From Epilithonimonas vandammei (GTDB taxonomy: Bacteria; Bacteroidota; Bacteroidia; Flavobacteriales; Weeksellaceae), in assembly GCF_003860525.1 (NCBI RefSeq), contig NZ_CP034161.1:1860001-1924000 (forward strand): a stretch of DNA of 64,000 bases, read 5' to 3'. The translations under genes were made by a program, and so were the position numbers. Positions 1-8,145 of this stretch are shown here, piece after piece (positions within the stretch are counted from its first letter, which is position 1; every line of letters begins with the position of its first letter). The notes under the pieces were generated by a model. That model was not told where the DNA came from, made no database searches, and saw only the letters and a program-made list of their open reading frames with translations.

Positions 1-46
1 TGTCTGATTATCAGATATAAATATACAAAAACTCTCAATAATAACC

Positions 47-80
47 AAAAAAAATCCGCCTCAGTTGTGAGACGGATTCT
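47..80 (-). terminator. Intrinsic terminator
   Basis: Hairpin with arms 53-63 and 68-78 (11 bp, one mismatch) and loop GTTG. On the minus strand it is followed by a T8 run, so it fits termination of the transposase transcript. The plus strand has a weaker T tract and may also terminate. Confidence 0.75.
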
Positions 81-117
81 TTTAAATTATCGGATGAACC
101 TTATTGCTAAAAAAACT

Positions 118-1082
118 CTATTTTTCGTTAGAAAAATAAATGTACCATTTGATGAAGTTAATTCTGTTTTTCAGCGTTAATCCTCTGTGCAGATCCAGGT
201 GGTTTTTCAGATGACTGAAGTACCCTTCGATTCCGTTGGTTGTTTTTGGAATTTTTGGATTATCCAAATAATGAAACATATTGGGAAGCGCCCTTTTTAT
301 AGTAAAATATGATCTTCTCAATAGTTTGTGGGTGTACCAATACCGTTCTGTTTCTGTGTTAATAGTTTTTTCATTGATATAGTCTTTATGCCGCTCATAC
401 CACTCTTTCAACTCCTGTGTCCACCAGATTCGATCGTTATGCGTTTCGATTTTCAGCAATAAAAGAACGTGTTTTCTCAACTCTTGACCTGCAATATGTT
501 TAGGGAATTTGGTTAGCCAAATCAGGCACATTCTCTGGATATGGACCAAACATCTTTGGATGATGATGTTCCTGTCGGTTTTTTTGATCGCCTTCAAAAT
601 ACTTTTATCACCATCAGAAGTGATGCTTTCAAGCCTCACTCCCAACAACAAAAGATTGGCCAGGTCTTCTTTGATCTCCTCGTAATGTTCTCCGTCTGTG
701 AAGCGGATTAATTGAGTGTAACCGTCGAGATCGTCTTGATAAGCCACCAAACAAAACTGTGCAAAGTAAGTGGCATCCATTCTTAAGTTGACTTTTTCCC
801 GTTTGATGATTTTTAGTACTGGAGAGCTTTCCAGAATTTGATAAAAAGTCCTTTGCAGCGTATCCTTGGAGTATCCACTGTCTCGGCAAAGAGTCTTATA
901 AGTCTGTCTTTCCAGCACCCATTTCCTAAACCACACAAACCTGTTTCTTAATCTTTGTTCTGGACGATTATTTGTGAAAAAAATTCCGCAGCTTTTGCAT
1001 TTAAACCTCTGTTTTCCCGCTTGACTTCCCCAACGGATAACATCCAAACTTTTGCAAGCCCAGCATCGCTTTTTTTAGTCAT
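118..1082 (-). CDS. IS256/IS1249-like transposase, start region frameshifted
   Basis: DDE transposase of an insertion sequence. The readable frame gives 309 aa from a TTG at 1047. It holds an acidic residue in RMDATYF, a second in TSDGDKS, the C..H signature RCLVHIQR and the last acid in NGIEGYFSHLK, the order expected of MULE/IS256-type enzymes. A zinc ribbon at the N-terminus is cut: its second pair CKSC is in frame, but the first pair CWAC lies upstream of the TTG, after a stop codon. An ATG at 1080-1082 would restore it if the A7 run (T7 at 1070-1076 on plus) gained one base: M-T-K-K-K-R-C-W-A-C. The gene is therefore either slightly broken, read through slippage, or affected by a homopolymer error. 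The element ends were not identified. Subfamily placement is from memory of the motif pattern. Confidence 0.75.
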
Positions 1083-1097
1083 TTTTCACACAAAGAA

Positions 1098-1129
1098 AAA
1101 GTTTTATGAAACACGTTTCATAAAACTTT
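1098..1129. repeat. Perfect 14-bp inverted repeat upstream of the transposase
   Basis: Arms 1098-1111 and 1116-1129 (AAAGTTTTATGAAA and its complement) flank the loop CACG, 16 bp before the transposase ATG at 1082. It could be part of the IS end, an operator or a stem in the 5' leader. I found no matching copy at the left end of the element. Confidence 0.6.
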
Positions 1130-1401
1130 CTTCTATGCCTTTATCCATCGTTGATATAATGAATTTTACCAACTATTTTTCAGTATTAAGCCTTAATCAT
1201 TTAAAAATAAAATCACTCCACAACAAAACGCTGCTAACATCAAGAATCGAAACAAAGAAACTTCCGGAACCAACAGACAAACGACAAAAACCAAAGCAAC
1301 AGAGGACAACAGCTGAACCCTAATCGTAAAAAATAATTAAAAGCCTGAGAATAATCTCAGGTTTTTTGATTTTGTAGATCTAAAATAATCGCTGAAGGTT
1401 G
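1130..1401. other. Intergenic stretch with no credible gene
   Basis: Between the transposase and the next minus-strand gene. Plus-strand frame 955-1323 is open, but it crosses the transposase and the palindrome and has no recognisable protein features. A plus-strand terminator at 1344-1367 ends this stretch, hinting that some transcript once ended here. Confidence 0.4.
1344..1367 (+). terminator. Intrinsic terminator
   Basis: CCTGAGA - ATAA - TCTCAGG followed by T6. No convincing plus-strand gene lies directly upstream, so it may be left over from a lost gene or serve an unseen RNA. Confidence 0.7.
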
Positions 1402-1824
<423 letters not shown>

Positions 1825-1924
1825 TCAATCGGAAACTTTTAACAAATTTTAAAACTTGCTACAGTAGTGTGCGGCATCATTTTTTCTTATTGACATACAT
1901 ATTAACACTAAAAAATAAAATATT

Positions 1925-2473
1925 ATGTCAAAGAAAGTAGCCATACTGGCAACCGACGGATTCGAAGAAAGTGAATTGAGTTCTCCAAAAGAACATCTGG
2001 AGAAGCAGGGCTGGACTGCCCATATTGTAAGCCCAAAGGCAGGAACCATCAAGGCATGGGCAGAAACGGACTGGGGTAAAGATTATGATGTGGACAAAAC
2101 CTTGGATGAGGTTTCTGCATCAGATTATGATGCGTTAGTATTGCCGGGTGGTGTTATCAATCCGGATCAGTTAAGGACTAACGAGAAAGCTTTATCTTTC
2201 GTAAAAGACTTTTTCCAGCAGCATAAGCCTGTAGCCTCTATTTGCCACGGACCACAAATCCTAATTAATGCAGGTGCGGTAGAAGGCAGAAAAATGACTT
2301 CGGTAGAATCAGTCAGTATAGACCTGAAAAATGCAGGTGCTCAATGGGAAGATAGTGAAGTGGTAGTGGATAAAGGCTTGGTGACTAGTCGTACGCCTAA
2401 AGATCTACCGGCTTTCAATGCTAAAATGGTAGAGGAAATCAAAGAAGGAAAGCACGAGGAGCAAACATTGTAA
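1925..2473 (+). CDS. DJ-1/PfpI family protein, type 1 glutamine amidotransferase-like
   Basis: 182 aa, the usual size for the PfpI/YhbO group. It starts with MSKKVAILATDGFEESEL, where the acidic residue near position 15 is the expected catalytic acid. The nucleophile elbow ASICHGPQ follows, with Cys107 and His108. Relatives act as proteases, deglycases or stress-protection enzymes in the cytoplasm, and sequence alone does not tell which. It is monocistronic, with an AT-rich leader and its own terminator at 2492-2528. A stress-response role is an inference from the family. Confidence 0.88.
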   Translation: MSKKVAILATDGFEESELSSPKEHLEKQGWTAHIVSPKAGTIKAWAETDWGKDYDVDKTLDEVSASDYDALVLPGGVINPDQLRTNEKALSFVKDFFQQHKPVASICHGPQILINAGAVEGRKMTSVESVSIDLKNAGAQWEDSEVVVDKGLVTSRTPKDLPAFNAKMVEEIKEGKHEEQTL

Positions 2474-2491
2474 AATTATTAAATAATTGAG

Positions 2492-2528
2492 AAGCCTGAA
2501 TATCTGACGTATTCAGGCTTTTTTTTTT
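2492..2528 (+). terminator. Intrinsic terminator of the PfpI-like gene
   Basis: Perfect 11-bp stem (2492-2502 with 2510-2520, AAGCCTGAATA) and a 7-nt loop, followed by a T run to 2528. Confidence 0.9.
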
Positions 2529-2611
2529 AAGTTATTAAATAAAAAAATCATCAATAAGATTCCAATACGAATTTACTGATGATAGATTTATAAAAGATAT
2601 TTAGTGTATTT

Positions 2612-2980
2612 CTAGATTCGAACTTCATTGACACTTAACTGATCAATGAGGTTCTGCAGATGTTCGATGTCTTTCATCACTTTCTGGTACGAAGATTTAG
2701 CATAATCTGCAAAGCTGTTGCGCTCAGGTTGTAAGCCTTCTTCATATACAGTGTTGAATTGCGGCTTTTCTACGATATCATCTTTATAATCGTCCAAACA
2801 AGCATCTATTGCAGATTGTTTTCTTTTGCAAGTGATGCGATTCTTAAGTCTTTTGAGTGAGCTTAGCATATAAGGATTGTCATTGTAAGGATTAACGAAA
2901 CTGCTTTTTTCTTGCTCTCCCTGAAATATGAAAAAACCGTCTTCCCCGGTCATTTTCAAAAACTTGTTATCAAATATCAT
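2612..2980 (-). CDS. Hypothetical protein, 122 aa
   Basis: No recognised family. It starts MIFDNKFLKMTGEDGFFIF, has a basic middle part and a predicted helical C-terminal third (SSYQKVMKDIEHLQNLIDQLS) that could form a short coiled coil. There is no signal peptide. It stands alone, with a long AT-rich region upstream. Moderate confidence that it is a real gene, from its length and isolated context. Confidence 0.5.
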   Translation of the reverse strand: MIFDNKFLKMTGEDGFFIFQGEQEKSSFVNPYNDNPYMLSSLKRLKNRITCKRKQSAIDACLDDYKDDIVEKPQFNTVYEEGLQPERNSFADYAKSSYQKVMKDIEHLQNLIDQLSVNEVRI

Positions 2981-3455
2981 AGTGTAAAAAGGTGTTAAGT
3001 TATACTCAAATAATTGAATTTATAATAAGTTTATAATCAATTATAAGACCACAAACTTCTTTTAGGAGACTGATGAGCATCTTTTTTCAAAAAAATTATA
3101 GCCGCTCGTAATGAGTAGTTATAATGATGGGCATTAATATATTGTCTTGCCAAAATGAAATTAATTAATGAATTGTAAAACAAGTTTGTATGTATGCGCT
3201 GAAAGGCCTAATGAATTGTTATGATGATAATTGCGGGGTTTTAAATGCATCAACATCATCATCTAATAAAAATGAAAAAATATGTCTGAATAATCAGGGA
3301 AGTGGATGTATAGTTTGATTATGAAAACTAGATTAGCATCGAAATATGGATCATTATTTTCTTTCGTTTTTTTCCAAAATCACAAAATCATAACTTATGT
3401 CAATTCATTTCCGTTGAAAAGTCTCTACATTTGGCACTTGAAAATTTACAGTTAA
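2981..3455. other. Long intergenic region, AT-rich
   Basis: About 475 bp between a divergent pair. It has only very short frames and no hairpin with a T tail. A TAnnTTTG element (TACATTTG, 3426-3433) lies just before the FMN reductase gene and could be its -7 box, but no TTG is at the right distance upstream. Confidence 0.45.
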
Positions 3456-3992
3456 ATGAAAATACTAGCATTCGGAGCAAGTAACTCCAGAGAATCCATC
3501 AACAAAATATTAGCAGAATATACAGCGAAACAGTTCGAAAATGCAGAAGTGGAACTGCTTGATCTTAATGATTACGAAATGCCAATCTTCAGTGTGGATA
3601 GAGAAAAGCACGACGGAATCCCAACTTTAGCTTTGAGATTTGCTGAGAAAATAGATGCTTCAGATTTATTGATTATTTCTTTTGCAGAACATAACAGTAC
3701 TTATACCACAGCTTTCAAAAATATATTTGATTGGATTTCTAGAATCAAAGACAGAAAACATTTCGGCGAAAAACCAGTATTTGTATTAGCAACTGCGCCT
3801 GGGCCTGGAGGCGGGAAAAATGTTGTTGCTCATTTCGAAGCTAGAGCACCTTTTAGTGGAGCAAATATCATTCAATCATTTTGTTTACCTAAATTCAAAG
3901 AAACTTTTGATATCAAAAAAGGGATTGTAGATGATGAAAAGAATACTGAGTTTCAGGAGAAATTGTCTGCTGTTAAAAACTTTTTCGCGTAA
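3456..3992 (+). CDS. NAD(P)H-dependent FMN reductase family protein
   Basis: 178 aa flavodoxin-fold protein. The opening KILAFGASNSRESINK is the FMN phosphate loop of the NADPH-dependent FMN reductase family, and EHNSTYTTAFKNIFDWIS matches the family's flavin-contacting segment (E/P-Y/H-N ... LKN.IDW). A glycine-rich ATAPGPGGGKN follows. Relatives reduce flavins, quinones, azo dyes or chromate in the cytoplasm; the physiological substrate cannot be read from sequence. It is monocistronic; the next plus-strand unit has its own promoter-like element. Confidence 0.85.
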   Translation: MKILAFGASNSRESINKILAEYTAKQFENAEVELLDLNDYEMPIFSVDREKHDGIPTLALRFAEKIDASDLLIISFAEHNSTYTTAFKNIFDWISRIKDRKHFGEKPVFVLATAPGPGGGKNVVAHFEARAPFSGANIIQSFCLPKFKETFDIKKGIVDDEKNTEFQEKLSAVKNFFA

Positions 3993-3995
3993 GGT

Positions 3996-4028
3996 TTTGG
4001 AATATGATGTCAACTTTATGTAACTTTG
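3996..4028 (+). promoter_or_regulatory. Flavobacterial-type promoter for a small transcript
   Basis: TTTG at 3996-3999 and TAACTTTG at 4021-4028 (exact TAnnTTTG), separated by 21 nt. It lies directly in front of the 27-codon ORF at 4045 and the terminator at 4136. Confidence 0.5.
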
Positions 4029-4044
4029 TAATCAAATAAAGACA

Positions 4045-4128
4045 ATGAAATATCCGCAAGTTCATTTTGAGACGTATCCTAATTCTTTCCAAAAGAATTA
4101 TAAAAACACCTCCAAACTTGTGTGCTAA
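4045..4128 (+). CDS. Possible small protein (27 aa) or small RNA gene
   Basis: ATG to TAA of 27 codons (begins MKYPQVHFETYPNSF, ends SKLVC) sitting 16 nt after a good TAnnTTTG box and 7 nt before a perfect terminator hairpin. The compact promoter-ORF-terminator unit suggests a transcript of roughly 130 nt that is either a small-protein mRNA or an sRNA. The peptide has no membrane segment. It might also be the stub of a lost gene. Confidence 0.35.
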   Translation: MKYPQVHFETYPNSFQKNYKNTSKLVC

Positions 4129-4135
4129 AATAACG

Positions 4136-4167
4136 GCCGACAATCTTACTAGATTGTCGGCTTTTTT
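4136..4167 (+). terminator. Intrinsic terminator
   Basis: Perfect 11-bp stem GCCGACAATCT, loop TACT, then T6. It ends the small unit at 4045-4128 and insulates purM. Confidence 0.9.
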
Positions 4168-4217
4168 ATTTAGAAAAATTGAAAAGTAAAGTTTGAAATA
4201 AATCTAATGAATTCCAA

Positions 4218-4251
4218 GATTCTTTCAGGTTTTCAAAAGCCTGAAAGAATC
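4218..4251 (+). promoter_or_regulatory. Hairpin in the purM 5' region
   Basis: GATTCTTTCAGG (4218-4229) and its perfect complement (4240-4251) form a 12-bp stem with a 10-nt loop, 29 nt before the purM ATG. There is no T tail, so it is not a terminator. It may affect translation start or be a repeat remnant. It does not resemble a purine riboswitch. Confidence 0.45.
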
Positions 4252-4280
4252 GAAAGAATCGCAATTCTGAAAATCTAAAA

Positions 4281-5273
4281 ATGAGCAATACCTACAAATC
4301 AGCCGGCGTTGACAAGGAAGAAGGCTACAAAACCGTTGACAAAATCAAGTCTGCCGTTGCCGAAACCCATAACAAAAATGTTCTTAACAATCTTGGAAGC
4401 TTCGGTGCGTTCTATGAGATTGCTGGATATAAGAATCCGGTTTTGGTCTCTGGAACAGACGGTGTAGGAACCAAACTGAAAGTAGCTTTGGATTCTAAAA
4501 AGTACGATTCTATCGGTATCGACTGTTTTGCAATGTGTGCTAACGACATCCTTTGTCACGGAGCAAAACCACTGTTTTTCTTAGATTATCTGGCTTGTGG
4601 AAAATTGGATTCTGACATCGCAGCAGAAATCGTTCTTGGAATGGTGAATGCTTGCAAGGATAACAATTGCGCTTTGATCGGTGGTGAAACTGCCGAGATG
4701 CCGGGGATGTATCAGCCGGGCGATTACGATGTTGCCGGATTCTGCGTAGGAATTGTAGAGAAAGACCAGATTATAGACGGTTCCAAAATCAGAAAAGGAA
4801 ATAAAATCATTGCAATCCCAAGTTCCGGATTTCATTCCAACGGATTTTCTTTGGTAAGAAAGATTTTCCCAAATTTCGAAGAAGAATTCGAAGGGAAACC
4901 ATTATACGAGACTTTGCTCGTGCCAACAAGATTGTATTATAAAGACATTCATAAAGTTTTGGAAGAAGTTCCTGTTTGCGGTATTGCGCACATCACAGGA
5001 GGCGGATTGTACGAGAACGTTCCGAGAATCATTCCGGAAGGACTTTGTGCCACTATTGATGAATCTAAAATCAAAGTTCCAACCGTGATGTTAGAACTGG
5101 AAAAACGAGGAAACATCGACAGAAAAGAGATGCACGGGACTTTCAATATGGGTGTGGGAATGGTTTTGGTAACCGATGAGAATCACGTTGACAAAATCCT
5201 TGACCTTTTGGAAGATGCTTATGTTGTAGGCGAAATAACAGAAGGAAGCGAGAAAATCGATTTAAAATTTTAG
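4281..5273 (+). CDS. purM: Phosphoribosylformylglycinamidine cyclo-ligase (AIR synthetase)
   Basis: Catalyses ATP-dependent ring closure of FGAM to AIR, the fifth step of de novo purine synthesis, in the cytoplasm. The 330 aa contain the family landmarks in order: YKSAGVDKEEG, SGTDGVGTKLKVA (about 57-69), CANDILCHGAKPLFFLDY, GGETAEMPGMY, SSGFHSNGFSLVRK, HITGGGLYENVPR and GTFNMGVGM. The length is normal. It is followed by purN and purH in the same direction, but with 220-250 bp gaps that contain repeats, so they may not form one tight operon. Confidence 0.97.
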   Translation: MSNTYKSAGVDKEEGYKTVDKIKSAVAETHNKNVLNNLGSFGAFYEIAGYKNPVLVSGTDGVGTKLKVALDSKKYDSIGIDCFAMCANDILCHGAKPLFFLDYLACGKLDSDIAAEIVLGMVNACKDNNCALIGGETAEMPGMYQPGDYDVAGFCVGIVEKDQIIDGSKIRKGNKIIAIPSSGFHSNGFSLVRKIFPNFEEEFEGKPLYETLLVPTRLYYKDIHKVLEEVPVCGIAHITGGGLYENVPRIIPEGLCATIDESKIKVPTVMLELEKRGNIDRKEMHGTFNMGVGMVLVTDENHVDKILDLLEDAYVVGEITEGSEKIDLKF

Positions 5274-5278
5274 GAGCT

Positions 5279-5388
5279 TAATCCCGCTATCCGCTATATC
5301 TTTTTTGTTTTACAACGATTTGTCATCAATAGAAATCTAAAAGAAAAACAAAAAAGGATGCCGCTACTATCGGGGCTAGGTAAATATT
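5279..5388. repeat. Intergenic repeat with complementary arms
   Basis: Between purM and purN. The left part (CCCGCTATCCGCTATATC then TTTTTTGTTTT) and the right part (AAAACAAAAAAGGATGCCG, CTATCGGGG) are imperfect complements and can fold into a long hairpin. I recall similar sequence from intergenic regions of Chryseobacterium genomes, but the family is not confirmed here. Confidence 0.55.
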
Positions 5389-5399
5389 ATGGTTAAAAA

Positions 5400-5490
5400 C
5401 TCTTTGCTGAGTAAAACGCCTTTGCGAACTTAAAAACATTGAGTATTAAAGAAAAGCTTTGCGGACTTTGCGTTTAAAAAGCATAGCATT
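5400..5490 (+). repeat. TTTGCG-rich intergenic repeat, copy 1
   Basis: Contains TTTGCGAACTTAAAAACAT and CTTTGCGGACTTTGCG directly before the purN start. The first 19-mer recurs exactly at 46287-46305, in front of the czcA-like gene, with the same order of blocks. A related block precedes the DUF763 gene (60284-60388). Confidence 0.7.
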
Positions 5491-5493
5491 AAA

Positions 5494-6057
5494 ATGAAAA
5501 ACTTAGTCATACTAATTTCAGGTTCAGGAACTAATCTTCAAAGAATCATTGACTGCATCAGCAACGGCGAAATCCGAAATGCAAAAGTGAATCTGGTGAT
5601 TGCAGACAGAGAATGTTTCGGATTGGAAAGAGCAGAAAAATATAACATCCCGAATTTATTAATCAAACGTGGAAAAGACTTTTCTGAGAACTTAGAAAAT
5701 GCAATTCCGGAAAATACAGATTTGATTGTCTTGGCTGGTTTTCTATCTATTTTAAAACCTGAGTTCTGCAAAAAATGGGAAGGTAAGATGATTAATATTC
5801 ATCCGGCGTTGTTGCCAAAATTTGGAGGAAAAGGAATGTGGGGACATCACGTTCACAATGCAGTGATTGAAGCTGGAGAAAAAGAAAGTGGAGCAACCGT
5901 TCATTTTGTAACGTCTGGAATCGATGAAGGCGAGATTATTCTCCAAGGGAAATTTGATGTTGAAGAAAATGACTCAGCTGAAACATTAGCTCAAAAAGTG
6001 CATCAGGTTGAATATGATATTTTCCCAAAAGCCATTGATTGGGTTCTTAATAAATAA
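5494..6057 (+). CDS. purN: Phosphoribosylglycinamide formyltransferase (GAR transformylase)
   Basis: Transfers the formyl group of 10-formyl-THF to GAR, the third step of purine synthesis. The 187 aa show ISGSGTNLQ near the N-terminus, the folate and catalytic stretch NIHPALLPKFGGKGMWGHHVH (catalytic Asn and His) and SGATVHFVTSGIDEGEI with the conserved Asp. The normal length is about 190-210 aa. It sits between purM and purH. The ATG follows immediately after a TTTGCG-type repeat, so its leader is largely repeat-derived. Confidence 0.95.
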   Translation: MKNLVILISGSGTNLQRIIDCISNGEIRNAKVNLVIADRECFGLERAEKYNIPNLLIKRGKDFSENLENAIPENTDLIVLAGFLSILKPEFCKKWEGKMINIHPALLPKFGGKGMWGHHVHNAVIEAGEKESGATVHFVTSGIDEGEIILQGKFDVEENDSAETLAQKVHQVEYDIFPKAIDWVLNK

Positions 6058-6159
6058 AAATGATTTAATTAAAGTGAATAGGATGTTTTAATTCGTAAAT
6101 TATTTTAATATAATGATTTATGACTTTTAATTCAAATTAACTTTAATTTTAAAAATGAA

Positions 6160-6225
6160 ATCTAATAGCTCCGTTGGAGCAATCTAATAGTAGAAATCCG
6201 GAGGTGTAAGAACCGGTAAATCACA
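6160..6225. repeat. Possible repeat fragment upstream of purH
   Basis: Contains the short hairpin GCTCC-GTT-GGAGC, then AATCTAATAGTAGAAATCCGG. The wording resembles short Bacteroidota intergenic repeats I recall. No second copy is present in this window. Confidence 0.3.
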
Positions 6226-6312
6226 GTTTGAATAAAACTGTAAAAAGTAAAATTTGAAAGAAAAAATGAATAAATCGAAGATTCGTGAATTCATTTGAAA
6301 AAGTTAACATTT

Positions 6313-7830
6313 ATGAACAAAAAGAGAGCACTTATCAGCGTATCTGATAAAAGCGGTTTGGTAGATTTTGCCAAATTTTTGGAAGCTAACAATTACGAAT
6401 TGATTTCCACAGGCGGCACTTTCAAACATCTGAAAGATGCCGGACTTAATCCAATCCAAATTGATGAAGTAACCGAATTTCCAGAGATGCTGGACGGAAG
6501 AGTGAAAACGCTTCATCCAAAAGTTCACGGAGGATTGTTGGCAGTTCGTTCCAACGAAGAACATATGAAAACTGTTCAAGAGTACGAAATCGGATTGATT
6601 GATATGGTAATTGTGAATCTTTATCCGTTTTTTGAGAACGTGAACAAGGATATTTCTCTTGACGAAAAAGTAGAGTTCATTGATATTGGTGGGCCTTCTA
6701 TGTTGCGTTCTGCAGCTAAAAATTTCAATTCAGTTACGGTTTTGACAGATGTTAATGATTATCAAATCGTTAAAATCGAAATGGAGCAAAACGGTGATAC
6801 TTACATTGAAACCAGAAAAAAATTAGCTGGAAAAGTATTCAACCTGACTTCTGCTTATGACGCAGCGATTTCCAGTATGCTTTTGGATGAAGAATATCCA
6901 ACTTATTTGAATGCTTCTTATAAAAAGGTTTCAGACTTGCGATACGGCGAAAATCCGCATCAGTCGGCTGCATATTACACTTCGACTTTCGAAAATGGTG
7001 CGATGAAAGATTTTGAGATTTTGGGAGGTAAAGAATTGTCTTTCAATAATCTTCGTGATATGGATTTGTGCTGGAAAGTCGTCAACGAGTTCAAAGAAGA
7101 AATGGCTTGTTGTGCCGTTAAACATTCTACACCTTGCGGTGTTGCGGTTGGAACTTCAGCTTTGGAAACTTACACAAAAACTTTTGAATGTGACCCGATT
7201 TCTATTTTTGGTGGCATCATTGGAATGAATTATAAAGTAGACGCTGCAACAGCAGAGGAATTAAACAAAACCTTCCTTGAGATTGTAATGGCGACTGACT
7301 TTGATGATGATGCTTTGGAAATTCTTAGAAAAAAGAAAAACCTTAGAATCATCAAAATCAAAAATGCAGTTAGCGACAAGCAGGTTTGGGTAAAAATCGA
7401 TGGTGGAATGCTGGTTCAGAATGCAGACGACCAATTTTCGGAAGATATCAAATTGATTACAGAAACGGCTCCGACAGAAGGACAAAGAAAAGCTTTATTA
7501 TTCTCTCAGAGAGTTGTAAAATATGTGAAATCCAATGCAATCGTGGTTTCAAACGGCGTTCAGGCAATCGGAATCGGTGGCGGACAAGTGAACAGAATCT
7601 GGGCAACGCAGCAAGCAATTGAAAGAGCTAAAGAGAAATTCGATGGTGAATTGGTTTTAGCTTCGGATGCATTTTTCCCTTTCAGAGATGTTGTTGATTT
7701 CTGTGCGAAGGAAGGCATCAAAGCAATCATTCAGCCTGGTGGAAGTATGAGAGACGGAGATTCTATCGAAGCAGCTAATGAACATAAAATCCCGATGTTG
7801 TTTACAGGAATGAGACATTTCTTGCATTGA
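6313..7830 (+). CDS. purH: Bifunctional AICAR formyltransferase / IMP cyclohydrolase
   Basis: Last two steps to IMP. The ATG at 6313 gives 505 aa; the frame opens earlier at a TTG (6295), but the ATG matches the usual start [15 protein letters not shown]. The N-terminal IMP cyclohydrolase (MGS-like) part has STGGTFKHL and [19 protein letters not shown]. The C-terminal transformylase part has [33 protein letters not shown] (Lys-His pair) and the C-terminal PFRDVVDF with [11 protein letters not shown]. All expected motifs are intact. It is third in the purM-purN-purH series. Confidence 0.97.
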   Translation: MNKKRALISVSDKSGLVDFAKFLEANNYELISTGGTFKHLKDAGLNPIQIDEVTEFPEMLDGRVKTLHPKVHGGLLAVRSNEEHMKTVQEYEIGLIDMVIVNLYPFFENVNKDISLDEKVEFIDIGGPSMLRSAAKNFNSVTVLTDVNDYQIVKIEMEQNGDTYIETRKKLAGKVFNLTSAYDAAISSMLLDEEYPTYLNASYKKVSDLRYGENPHQSAAYYTSTFENGAMKDFEILGGKELSFNNLRDMDLCWKVVNEFKEEMACCAVKHSTPCGVAVGTSALETYTKTFECDPISIFGGIIGMNYKVDAATAEELNKTFLEIVMATDFDDDALEILRKKKNLRIIKIKNAVSDKQVWVKIDGGMLVQNADDQFSEDIKLITETAPTEGQRKALLFSQRVVKYVKSNAIVVSNGVQAIGIGGGQVNRIWATQQAIERAKEKFDGELVLASDAFFPFRDVVDFCAKEGIKAIIQPGGSMRDGDSIEAANEHKIPMLFTGMRHFLH

Positions 7831-7833
7831 TAA

Positions 7834-7932
7834 ATTAACCACAAAAGTCACAAAAGTTTTGTTGTCTTTTAAGTTAAACAAAAGCTGAAATAAATTTAAT
7901 AATAATTTCTTTTGTGACTTTTATGGTTCAAA
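7834..7932. repeat. Long imperfect inverted repeat (AACCACA...TGGTT type), copy 1
   Basis: Begins AACCACAAAAGTCACAAAAG and ends CTTTTGTGACTTTTATGGTT, with an AT-rich centre of about 55 nt. It has the same layout as 25318-25436 and 59196-59313. It lies just after purH. Confidence 0.65.
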
Positions 7933-7940
7933 ATAAACAG

Positions 7941-7977
7941 CCCTTTTAAAGTTTAACTTCAAAAGGGTTTTCTTTTT
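7941..7977 (+). terminator. Intrinsic terminator of purH
   Basis: CCCTTTT (7941-7947) pairs with AAAAGGG (7961-7967) and is followed by TTTTCTTTTT. Confidence 0.8.
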
Positions 7978-8121
7978 AATAATTAATAATAATCAAGTGT
8001 AAAAATTATCATTAATTCTAATGATTTCGAGTTATGATGAAGTATCAATTTTTTGTTGAATTAATTTTATAATTCTGATAAAATTTAGCTTCAAAATTTA
8101 TTCAAAAATCGAAATAATATT

Positions 8122-8129
8122 TACATTTG
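8122..8129 (+). promoter_or_regulatory. Putative -7 element of proline dehydrogenase
   Basis: TACATTTG, an exact TAnnTTTG, 16 nt before the ATG. No clear TTG at the -33 position. Confidence 0.4.
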
Positions 8130-8145
8130 AGACCAAATTCTGGAT

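Noticed and set aside
955-1323. 122-aa open frame on the plus strand
   Set aside because: It runs antisense across the transposase 5' end and a palindrome, and has a low-complexity Lys/Gln/Thr tail with no domain.
4218-4251. Purine riboswitch before purM
   Set aside because: A single long stem only; no three-way junction or conserved purine-aptamer loops.
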